Assembly: GCF_036417845.1 (NCBI RefSeq)
Contig: NC_090013.1
Span: forward strand, 811,001 to 875,000
DNA length: 64,000 nucleotides
Reading direction: 5' to 3'
DNA from: Apteryx mantelli
Lineage: Eukaryota > Chordata > Aves > Apterygiformes > Apterygidae
Each line of letters starts with the position of its first letter. The stretch's first letter is position 1. The notes beneath the pieces are model-generated. The model saw nothing but the letters and a program-made list of their open reading frames with translations, ran no database searches and was not told the DNA's origin. Shown one piece after another: positions 39,232 through 56,601 of the stretch. The position numbers and the translations under genes are program-made.

Positions 39232-39520
39232 GGCAGCCCCGGCGGCCCGCGGCTCGCTCCCCACGATCACGCCGCCGCCGCCGCCGCCGCCCGACTGGGC
39301 GCTGCCATCTTGCTCCGCGCCGTACCGCGCCGTACGGATGCGCGCCGCCGTCTTGATCCCCGGGCGCCGAGCCGCGCCGTACCGCGCCGTACCGCTGCAC
39401 GCCGCCATCTTGCTCCCTGCGCGCCGCTCTGTACGGTTGCGCGCCGCCATCTTGCTTCCTGCGCGCCGCGCTGCCGTATGCGCGGGTGACGCCATCCTGA
39501 CGCGCATACGGCGGCCTCAA
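39232..39520 (-). promoter_or_regulatory. DHPS promoter with a triple YY1 motif array
   Basis: GCCATCTTG cores (YY1 on the gene strand, CAAGATGGC) occur at 39304-39312, 39404-39412 and 39446-39454. The latter two are embedded in a duplicated unit of about 42 bases (GCCGCCATCTTGCT plus CCTGCGCGCCG). Shorter CGCCGTACCG units repeat between them. The array lies immediately upstream of the DHPS start and is TATA-less. Confidence 0.65.
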
Positions 39521-39809
39521 AGGGACAGAAGACATCCAGAAGCGAAACACTTTCGTTTACGGAGCCGTTCCCATACTAGGGTCCTTCCGCCAAACTCCAC
39601 CCTCTGCAGCGCCCCAAACCTGTCCAATCTCACCCCAAATGCACGTTCCCCCGACCAGCATCATCCCAAATCCTCGTCCCCTTGCCTCACCCCACACCTC
39701 CACCCCAGCCTGCCCCCACCTCTCCCCAAATCCACGTCCCCCCGCTGGCACGCCACACCCCGCGGAGCGACTCGCGGCTACGGCACCGGCTCCAGTTCAG
39801 CCAAATCCT
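39521..39809. other. DHPS-FBXW9 spacer
   Basis: A comparatively AT-richer, C-rich spacer between the DHPS promoter and the FBXW9 end. No gene or notable repeat is seen. Confidence 0.5.
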
Positions 39810-39815
39810 TTTAAT
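39810..39815 (-). terminator. FBXW9 poly(A) signal
   Basis: ATTAAA on the minus strand, about 230 bases past the FBXW9 stop codon. Confidence 0.6.
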
Positions 39816-40047
39816 AACCAACGAACAAAAACAGCGGTTCCAAACTCAACCGAGGGCCTGCTAGGCCTGGCCCGTCTCCTCCGCCCCCGGAGGGATCGGG
39901 CGGGGGACGGAGAGGGCTCCCCGGATCCGGCAGAGCGAGGCTGCAGCCCCCCAGGAAGTGGCAGGGGACCAGCGGAGGCCCGGGGAGCCCTGGCAGGGTC
40001 ACCGCCGGCCCCTCCTTGGCAGTGCACACGCGGTCCGCGGTGGCTCG

Positions 40048-42342
40048 TCAGCGCCGGAGCCGCCACACCTCCACCGAGAGCGCCCCGGAGGCAGCGGCCA
40101 CCGTGTCGCCCTCCACGCTGATCTGGAAAGAGCAGGGAAGGGGGCGTGAGGGGAGGAACAGAGCTGCGGAGGCAGGGAAGAGAGGGAGCGTCCGCACACG
40201 CATTCACAGGAAAGACCCTGAGCGGGGCCGCGCCGCTCCCTTACCCCGTTGAACACGTCGTAGTGCGTCTGGGAGCAGATGGTGCGAGGAGGGTCCGTAG
40301 GAATGTGTATCTGAAAAGAGGGAAGGAGCCGTTGGCACGCGCCGTCGCGGGCAGGGATCGAGGGGGAGCTCCCAGCCCTCGGACTTCGCCCGCGCGCAGC
40401 CCTCACCCGCAGCGTCCGGTCGGTGGACGTGGTGTAGAGGGAGCCCAGGGAGCGCCAGAGCCCCGTGATCTGCGAGCGGTGCCCCACGTTGAAGTACTGC
40501 GGGGCGAAAACGGAGCGTGAGGTCCCCCAGCCCGGCACCGCTTCCGCCGCCGCCCGGGAGGCCCCAGCCCCGCTCCGGAGGAATCCGAGCCAGGCCGGGA
40601 ACGTGGCTGGGCTCAGCCGGAGCTCTCCGGACCGCCGGAGACACCCCTGCGCCCGATATTCCCTACCCGCACGGGCTGGAAGTTGCCGGCTCCGTTCTCG
40701 AAGACGTAGACACGGCCCTGGTTGTCACCCGCCCACAGCTGCGTCCCCTGGTATGACATGGACAGCAGGTAGTTTTCCAGCTGGGAGAGAAAAGAAGAGC
40801 CGGGAGAGGGAATCCTTCGGCACCCCCAGGCCCATCCCGGACGCGGCTGCGACCCCTGGCCCCCCACCTGCAGCCGCTGGAGGATGCTGTCGGCCCGGCG
40901 GTCGAAGACGACGAGGGTGCGGTCCTCGCTGCCCGAGATGATGAGCCGGTCGTCGGCGGCGAGGGACAGCACGGCGCTGGCGTGCGGCTTGTGGCTCCTC
41001 ACCAGGGTCTGGCCGGCTGCGGAAGTGGCGTGAGAACCTGGAAACGCCTCCCCCCAAATCCTCCCCCCCCCCCCCCCCCCCGAGCAGGACCAACCTCGCG
41101 GGTCGTAGACCGTCACCGTCTTGTCGTAGGTGCCGGTGACGAGGACGTCGGGCCGGTAGGAGAGGCACAGCACGGCCGCCTTCTCCCTAGGGACGGAGCG
41201 GAGGGGCCGGGCTCAGCCCGGAGAGCCGGGATACCCCTCCCGGAGCGCGCGGCTCCCCCCGGGGCGCTACCTGATCTCCCCGAACTGCTTCCCCTCGGCC
41301 TCCATGTCCCACAGCTTCACCGTGCTGTCCCACGAGCCCGAACACACCTTGTTGTCCCTGGAGGCCAAACACCAGACCCAGCCCTGGAAGAAAGGAGACC
41401 GAACTACTCTCGGGCGGCCGAATTCCCGGGAAGGAAAGCGGAGGCACGCGGCCCGGAGCAGGGCGGGGTGGGGAGCAGCCGGGACTTCCCACCTTGTGCG
41501 TCCCGTTGCGATCCAGGCCCAGCGTCTTCACCAGCACCTTGTCGGGCTCCCGGCCCAGCTGCCGCAGGTCCCACACGTTGACGTTGCGGTCGCGGGAGCC
41601 CGAGATGCAGAGCGTCCCCCCCTGCGAGGCACAGCACGGCAGGAGCGGCGGTGAGCCCGGCGCCGAGCCAAGCGGGGGGAGGATTCGGGGGGGGGCCCGG
41701 CGCTCTCCCACCTGCAGCAGGAGGACGGAGTCGACGGAGGCGAAGTGCCCCTCGTCCAGGGAGAAGTGCTCCATGGCGCTGCCGTCGCCCGCCCAGCGCT
41801 GCAGGTGCTCCTCCAGGTCGACGCAGGCGGCCGGCCAGTTAAAGCCCTCCTCTGCGGGGACGGGGACGTCGGTGGGGGGTTTTGGGAGGGGACCCCGGCA
41901 TCCTGCCTCCTCCCATACCGCTGGACCCACCTTCGAGCACGGGGTAGGCGTCGTCGAGGTGGCGCTGCAGGCGGATGCGCCAGGTGACGGCGTCGCGGGC
42001 CACGTCGCCCAGCGCCCGGCACACGCGGGGCAGCACCTCCAGCACCACCCGCGCCTCCAGGTAGGAGCAGATCTGCAGCAGCAGCTCCAGCGGCAGCGCC
42101 AGCAGCCCCCCGCTGCTGCCACTGCCGCCACCGCTGCTGCCCCCCTCGGCCCCCGGGGACCTCCGCAGCGCCGGGGGGGGCCGCGGGGGCGGTGCCGCTG
42201 CTCGGGGCTTCACTGGCGGCGTGACGGTGTCAGCGGCGGCGGGGGCTGGGGGGGCGGCGGGGCCCCGCAGCCGGGCGACATATTCCTGCGCCTGCTGGTC
42301 GGGGTCGGGGTCGGGGCGGCGCTTGGCAGCGGCCGCCTCCAT
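40048..42342 (-). CDS. FBXW9: FBXW9, F-box and WD40 protein
   Basis: Ten exons: 41931-42342, 41712-41851, 41493-41621, 41271-41383, 41095-41186, 40868-41016, 40667-40780, 40407-40496, 40245-40310 and 40048-40122, joining to 459 residues (human about 488). The N-terminus ([20 protein letters not shown]) is low-complexity and poorly conserved. The F-box is at about 80-125 ([31 protein letters not shown]). WD repeats follow with [85 protein letters not shown] and [12 protein letters not shown]. The protein is expected to be a substrate adaptor of an SCF (SKP1-CUL1) ubiquitin ligase. The first exon includes a glycine/serine tract specific to this lineage. Confidence 0.94.
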
Positions 42343-43180
42343 GGCTAAGGAGTGGACAGGAATGTCAGGGCGGGGGGGAGCCCGTTATTGGACCCCTCCT
42401 CCCCAAACTGGGGGGGGTCTCTGGCCTCATGACACCAGGATCACCCCCAAATCGACCCCCCCGCCAAAACCAGCACCCCCAACCCCACAGTATCGGGATC
42501 CTCCCCAAAATTTATCCTCCGCCCCAAGATACCGGGACCCCCCCAGACACAGGGACCCCCCCAACACCCAGGGGACCCCCATTTCCAGCCCCCCCCAACC
42601 CCAGGACCCCCCAACCCCCCCAGACTACCGGGATCCCTCCAGCCCCCGTTACCGGGGCCCTGCCCCAGCCCCAGGACCCCCCTCCCCGGCCCCAGGACCC
42701 CTTCAGCCCCGTTACCGGGTTCCCCTCCCCCCCCAGCCCCGCACCGGGACGGCTCCTCCCCCGTTACCGACCCCCCCACACATTTGGGGTGGGTGGGGGG
42801 CACCGCCCCCCCCCCTTACCGGGGCGCGGCCCGGCCCGGCCCCGCCGCGTCTCGTCACCAAGGCCACGGCGGGATCCGCTTCCGGCGCGCGCGCAGCGAC
42901 GCGTGAGCGGGATAAGGGGGGGCGGCGCCACGTGACCCTCACCGCGCCCAATAGGGAAGGCGACGGCGGACGTCACAGTGCGGCGCCGCTGACGCCATCA
43001 AGCGGCGCCGGAAGGGAAGCGCGTGTCGGAGGGGGAGACACGTGCGCCTCGGTGCTACCGTGGGGGGGGGAGGGGAACGCACCGGGCGGCGGTGGGAGAA
43101 CGAGACCCCCCCCCTCCTCCCTTCCCCCCCCCCCCCGGTAACGGCGGTAAAGAAACGACACCGACACGGGCGACGATCCA
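42343..43180. other. FBXW9 promoter region and spacer to TNPO2
   Basis: C-rich short repeats (ACCGGGACCCCCCCAG type) occupy about 42440-42800, followed by a CpG island at 42810-43080. No TATA or coding exon is seen. It should contain the FBXW9 promoter and the 3' end of TNPO2. Confidence 0.5.
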
Positions 43181-44422
43181 CGGACTTTTTTTTTTAAACG
43201 ACAAGGAAAGAGCCGGCGCGTCACAGCCGAGCCCGCCACGGCCCCCCCCCCAGCCTCCGCCGGCCCCCGGTTCCCCCCCCCGGCCCCGGCCCGCGGCACC
43301 GGGACCACCCCCCCGCCGCTCCCCCCCCCCAGCCCCCCGGCGGAGGCAGAAACCCCCCGTTCCCCCCCCCCAGCCGCTCCCTCCTCCCCCCCCGGGGCCC
43401 GGAGCCTCCCGCCATCGCGGCTCCCTCCCTGTAAACGGTTAAAAAACAACGAAAAAAAAACCCCGACAAATAAAAAAAAACAACACATGAACGTGGCATC
43501 AACTCACAGAGACACGGACGGACGGTGCCGCCCAGTGCAGCCCCCCGCCCGCCCGCCCCGGGGACGCCCTGACCGCGGAGGAGGTGCCTGGGGTGGGTTT
43601 TCTTAACGTAGATATATATGCGTGTAATATATATATATCTCTATCTCTCCTTAAAGGGCTGTTGGTGCATCCAGGACACGAGGGTTTAGCTACGTGAGGG
43701 GACGCGGCGGCGGTGCGAGGGGCGGCTCACGCGACACGAGGCTGCGGCGGGCGCCATGCGGGCGAGGACACGGTGGCAGCGGCAGGGACTATGATACAGC
43801 AGGGCGGCCCCGGGCCGGGCGCCGCGGGCGAGCTGCACCGAGGTTGACGCTTTTAAACCCTTTTGGACCCTTTTTGCCCCAATGGTAGCTTGTTTTGTTT
43901 AACCCTAGCCTGTAAGTTTTTTTTTTTTGGGGGGGGGGGGGGGGGTGTTTTTTGTTGCTGCCTTAGCGGTTAGCGTTGTGGCCCCTGTTGCACCCCCTCG
44001 GCAAGACACGTTTGTGGGTTAATTCCTCCCCCTTGGACGGCCCCGGACCACCCCCCACCCCCAGCAAACCGGAGACCGCTGACAAGAAACCAAGACCCCC
44101 TTCTCCCCCCGCGCCACAACGCCCCGGGGGCGCCGCTTAAATAGAGCTGGGGGGGGCCTTCCCCCCCCCCGCGGCAGTGGCAGGAGATGGGGAGGGAAGT
44201 CGTGTTATGTCCCGTGCGGCTCCTCCCGTCCTCCCTAACCCCCCGCGCGCCGGCGCCTGGTGACGGCCGAGGTCCCGCCGGCCCTCCCGGCGCACACAGG
44301 AACCTAGGAGAGAGGGAGACGGGGTGGCGTTAGCTGGATTTTGGGGTGGGGGGGGGACACACACACGGGTCACTGCCGCCCGCCCGGCCCTGACCCACCT
44401 GCTTCCGGTGTCTGCGCCTGGC
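43180..44422 (-). other. Probable TNPO2 3' UTR
   Basis: About 1.2 kb of non-coding sequence past the TNPO2 stop. It includes an AT microsatellite at 43606-43650 and a conserved-looking AT-rich patch (43850-43990, CAATGGTAGCTTGTTTTGTT). I find no canonical AATAAA or ATTAAA on the minus strand, so the end is uncertain. Confidence 0.45.
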
Positions 44423-52330
<7,908 letters not shown>

Positions 52331-52410
52331 CGCCGCGGCCCCCGCTCCCGCCGGGCCGCCCCCGCCCGCCAGACGCCGCCACGCTCGCCGGGGCCGCGCC
52401 GGGCCGGTAC

Positions 52411-52580
52411 CTGCCGGGAGGGGGATCCCGGGCCGGGGAGAAGGGGGGGGGCGGGGGGGGGAGGCGCTCGGGGCGGCCTCGCGCTCCCGCGGCGGCACCG
52501 GGCGCTGCCCGGGAGGGAGGCGAGCGCGGCACGCGGGCGCTGACCCCCGCCGGCCACCGTCCGCCGCCCTCCGCGGGCAC
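52411..52580 (-). promoter_or_regulatory. TNPO2 CpG-island promoter and non-coding first exon
   Basis: A donor on the minus strand (CCCGGCAG then GTACCGG) at 52410-52411 defines the end of a likely non-coding first exon, which splices to the acceptor just 3' of 51180. The start of transcription is not visible; the CpG island runs to about 52600. Confidence 0.55.
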
Positions 52581-52828
52581 CACGTGAGCACGCGGAAAGG
52601 ACGGCGCCGCGTCACGTGGGCCGGGAGGGGCGGGGAGGATGAGGGCGTGGTCACGCGAGGATGGGGCGGGGCTCTTCTAGGGCACGCCCCCCGGCGGGGG
52701 TGGAGCGGGCCGACGCCGGTGTTTCCTGGAGGCCTTCTTCCCCCCCCGCCCCAAAACAACGCACTTCCTCTTCCGCCTCCCACTTCTGCTTTTATTTCCG
52801 CCTCCCCGCCCCCACGCCCTCCCCCGCG

Positions 52829-53020
52829 CGGCCCCCGCGCATGCGCGGAGTACCTCCGCGCCGGACTGCATTTCCCGGCGCGCCCCGCGGCGCGGGCGGT
52901 ACCACTGCCAGGAGGGGGGAGGTACCTCCCCCGCGCATGCGCGGAGTCCCCGCGCGCCGGACTGCATTTCCCGGCGCGCCCCGCGGCGCGGGCGGTACCA
53001 CTGCCGGGAGGGGGGGTGGC
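52829..53020 (+). promoter_or_regulatory. Duplicated 96-bp NRF1/ZNF143-type promoter unit of the RNF11 paralogue
   Basis: Two tandem copies, 96 bases apart, each carry a perfect palindromic NRF1 site GCGCATGCGC (52837-52846 and 52933-52942) and an ACTGCATTTCCC element resembling the ZNF143 site (52865-52876 and 52961-52972), followed by GCGGTACCACTGCC. They end about 90 bases before the start codon. NRF1 and ZNF143 sites are typical of TATA-less CpG promoters. Confidence 0.7.
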
Positions 53021-53110
53021 GGCGCCTCCCCCCGCGCAGGGACGGGGTGGCAGAGCCCGGCCCGGCCCGGCCCGGTCCTGGCCCGGTCCCGGTCCCGGCC
53101 CCGGGGGGGG

Positions 53111-54409
53111 ATGGGGAACTGCTTGTCCTCGCAGGCGGCCGACGACCTCTCGCTGCTCAACGACTCCGTGGACGGCGCCAGCCTGGGGCCCGGGGACCCG
53201 CCGCCTCCCCCGGCCCCGCCGCCCTACCAGGTCCGGAGGGACTGGGAGCACTGGGAGGGGGCACTGGGGGCACTGGGAGGGGAGCACGGCGGGAGCGGGG
53301 GGAACTGGGAGCGCTGGGAGGGGGAACTGGGGGGGATCGGGGTGCACTGGGGGGCCTGGGAGCACTGGGAAGGGGGATCGGGGTGCACTGGGGCTAACTG
53401 GGAGAACTGGGAGGGGGAACTGCGGGGATCGCGGTGCACCGGGGGGATTGGGAGCACTGGGAAGGGGGGTCACGGTGCGCTGGGGGGATTGGGAGCACTG
53501 GGAAGGGGGATCACGGTGCGCTGGGGGGATTGGGAGCACTGGAATGGGAAAATTGGGGGAATGGGAAGGAACTGGGAGAACTGGAAGGAGGAATTAGGGA
53601 GCTCAGAGTGCCCGGGGGGGGGCTGGGAGCACTGGGAGCGTGCGCTCTTGGGGAATTTGGGTGCCCTGCCAAGGTCTGGGGGTGCCCCTAAGCGTCCCCC
53701 CACCCCTCTCCCAGCAAGCGGAGGGCGGGGGGGGGCGGGCAGGTTTGGGGGGGTCCCTCCGCGCTCCCCAAGGCCGTCGGTTGCCGCCGCCCCGCAGGAG
53801 CGCGAGCCGGTGCCCGTGTACCACCCCACGCCCAGCCAGCGCCGCTTGGCCACCCAGCTCACGGAGGACGAGCAGGTCCGCATCGCCCAGCGCATCGGCC
53901 TCATCCAGCACCTGCCCCGCGGCCTCTTCGACCCCGGCGCCGAGCCCTCTGAGAAGAAAACCAAGGAGTGAGTCGTCCCCCCCCTCCCCCAAAACACCGG
54001 CCGGGGCGGCGGGGTTCGGGCCCGGGGAGCCCCCATCCCCTCCCGGAGGCCGTTTGTGGCTTTGCCGTGCCCACGTCATCCCCGGCTCCGTTTCCCGGGG
54101 TGGGGGGGGGATTTTAAGGGCAGCAGGGGCGGCGGAGAGCCGACTCCTCCGCCAGGAGCCCCCCCCCCCACTGAAAGGGCCGATCGCCGCCCCCAAAAGC
54201 CGGGTTCCAGCTCCCCGCCTTTCCCGCCGGCCCGCAGGTGCGTGATCTGCATGCTGGAGTTCGCCTACGGAGACCCGGTGCGGTTCCTGCCCTGCCTGCA
54301 CGTCTACCACGTGGGCTGCATCGACGACTGGCTCATGCGCTCCTTCACCTGCCCCTCCTGCATGGAGCCCGTCGACGCCGCCCTGCTCTCCTCCTACGAG
54401 ACTAACTGA
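53111..54409 (+). CDS. RNF11 paralogue, RING-H2 E3 ligase-like protein
   Basis: Three exons, 53111-53230, 53798-53967 and 54238-54409, join to 153 residues (RNF11 is 154). The start MGNCLSSQAADDLSLLNDS keeps the myristoylation glycine and adjacent cysteine. APPPYQ gives the PPxY motif that binds WW domains of NEDD4-type ligases. PVYHPTPSQRRLATQLTEDE and AQRIGLIQHLP match RNF11, and the RING-H2 domain runs from ECVICMLEFAYGDP to SFTCPSCMEPVDAALL, ending SSYETN as in RNF11. RNF11 itself lies on human 1p32, so by location this is a second gene, probably a 2R ohnologue, that I do not know from human 19p13. It should act at endosomal membranes with ITCH/NEDD4-family partners. The glycine- and proline-rich differences are all in exon 1. 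Confidence 0.92.
53240..53650. repeat. GGGAGCACTGGGAAGG minisatellite in intron 1 of the RNF11 paralogue
   Basis: Variants of GGGAGCACTGGGAGGGGG, GGGGATCACGGTGCGCTGGG and GAACTGGGAG repeat through the intron after the donor at 53231. Confidence 0.85.
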
Positions 54410-55457
54410 GCCGCCGCCGCCGCCGCCGCGGGGCCGGGGCACGGGGGGCTCCTCGGGGTCCGGGCGGCTCCTCGGGATCCGGCCCCCCCCCCCTTTCTTC
54501 TTTTGCACGCTGAGAGGATGCGCCAAAGACTCCGAGTTTCCCGCTGAAAGGCTGCCTGCTCCGAGCCCTTTCGGGAAGAGTCGGGGGGCTCCGAAGATGC
54601 TCCGAAGATGCCCCGCGTCCCGCCGGAGGAGCGGGCCCGGAGGCAGCCCGCGGCAGGCCGGAGAGGGGCCAGATGGCGGAGGGCTGATTTCTTGGGGGGT
54701 GCCCGAGAGGATCAGAAGTCCCTGCCCTGTTTTTAGGGAGTTCTTGCTCCTCTTTTTGCTTTAAATAGTCCTTTAGCAGCTGCTTTTGCGGGTGCCTGGA
54801 GCTGGCGGCAGCTGTGCTTGGTGCCGGAGGAGCCCGGCGTTCCCTGTAATTCGGAGCGGTTTCCGCCGGGAGCGATTTATCCGGGCTCTCGGGGACGGCG
54901 CGAGCCGTGTGCCAGCTCCTCTCGGCTTGGAGAAAAGGAGGCGGCAGGGCCCTCGGCGCCCCGGGTCTCCCCCTCCGTCAGCTACGGCTTCCTTTCATAT
55001 TCCCGCCCGAGCCGCCCCCTTCCCCGGGTGTTTCATCGGAGCGGAGCCCGGCTTGCGGCGGGTTTCAACGCACCCGCCGACGCGGCGCAAGCGGGACTGG
55101 GCTCCGTTTTCCAGCCTCGAGCACCTCCTTGGACTCTCCAGGATGTTCCCGGGAGCCGGCGGCCAACCCCGGGTGGCTCCCACCTGCTCCGTGTCCCCCC
55201 ATTCTGGAGCTCCCACGGCTGGAGTGGATCCTCCAGGCTGCTTCATCCCAGGCTCCCTTTGCCAGCCCCTGGGGTGGGGGGGGGGCTACGGCATGTCCCG
55301 CTCCCCTGCGGCTCCATGGGAAAACCGGAAGAGCTGAGGGCCGGGGTTAAATCCGTCCCCGGGAGGGGGAACAGACGCAGCAGAACAGCTCTGGTTGCAA
55401 GAGGATTTTATTCAAAAAAAGAGCCCAAATGTTTAAAGGTTTGTAAAGGGGTTTAAG
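54410..55457 (+). other. 3' UTR of the RNF11 paralogue
   Basis: About 1 kb of less GC-extreme sequence without exons runs from the stop codon to the AATAAA at 55458. RNF11 also has a long 3' UTR. Confidence 0.65.
55407..55412 (-). terminator. Candidate distal TRIR poly(A) signal
   Basis: AATAAA on the minus strand inside the 3' UTR of the convergent RNF11 paralogue. A nearer alternative for TRIR is ATTAAA at 56013-56018. Confidence 0.45.
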
Positions 55458-55463
55458 AATAAA
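55458..55463 (+). terminator. Poly(A) signal of the RNF11 paralogue
   Basis: AATAAA about 1.05 kb after the stop, in an AT-richer context. Confidence 0.7.
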
Positions 55464-56601
55464 GGAGCTTTCGCGGCTGCAGGAGCTGGGAAGCGGGATC
55501 CGTCCGTGCTCCGCGCGGGGGCTGGTCCGGCCCCTCCACTCGGGGGCTCCGGCTGACGCGTTTCACCTCATCCGGTGGCCGGAGGGGACGCGGAGGCGCA
55601 GGCAGCGGTGACAGCTCTCATCCGCGCCCTCCCAGGGAGAAAAACGGGACAACGGCGCGCGGCCGGAGGCGGAAACCTCGGCACAGGGCGGATTTGCACC
55701 CGGGATGCTGGGTTTAAACGCTCCGATCGCTCCCCAGCACCAGGCGAGTGCGGGCAGCTCCCCCCCACCGCCGCCTCCGGTCATCGGGAGGCACCGAGCG
55801 ATTTCGGGAGAGCCCGAGCTGCCGGGCAAAGGCAAAGAGCAGCCGGAGCCGGCCGTAACGCTGCTGTCACCCCACGGGGGACCCACGGGTGGGGGGGAAA
55901 ACCAACCCCGGGGGTAGGGGGGGGCGCCAGCGAGGGCGGGACCCCCCCGCGACGCAGCCCCCACGCCAAGAACACCCAGGAAGCGGTTAGCGGCTTCGAA
56001 ATATCCGAGGTCTTTAATGACTCAACGCAAGAGCGGCGCCTTCGCTGCCGAGTTTTTCCCCCCCTTCGCGACAGCCGGGCGGGAGCGTTTCGCCTCCCTC
56101 CAGCTACGGCTTCCACCCGCGCAAAGGAGCCGGAACGGGAGGAGACCAAACCGGGCGGGAAACCTGGGCACGCGGCGGTGGTGGCGGCAGCGGGAAGACA
56201 AGCGGCGAGGCAAAGCCACGGGATTCGGAGTTACCGACGCGGAAGCGAGCGGGGCGGCGGGGGCCGGCTCCGGCCGCGGCGGGGGGGGCGGGCGCGTGGC
56301 CGCCACAGGTGCCTTCCCGGTACGGAGAACTACGGCCAGTCCGGAGTCCGTATTTCCCAGCGGAACGAAAGAAGGGTTAAGTCAGTGAATAGGAGACTTG
56401 GCAATGTCCCTGCGTGCCCAGGTGCGTGTGTGTGACAGAGAGAAAAAGAGAGAGATATATATATATTTTTTTACATATAAAAACACCTCGAACAAGCCGC
56501 TGGAGCACGTGGTGGACGTCCGTGCGAGCCGCGAGCCTCCTCCGCTGCTTAAATAAGTATGTACAACAGGGAAACAGTCCGTGCGGGCACCGGGAGAGAG
56601 G
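55464..56601 (-). other. TRIR 3' UTR and convergent overlap
   Basis: Non-coding sequence past the TRIR stop, with an AT microsatellite at 56453-56480 and a GGGGGGGCGGGCGC patch near 56280. It contains the nearer poly(A) candidate (56013-56018). No gene is seen on either strand. Confidence 0.5.
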
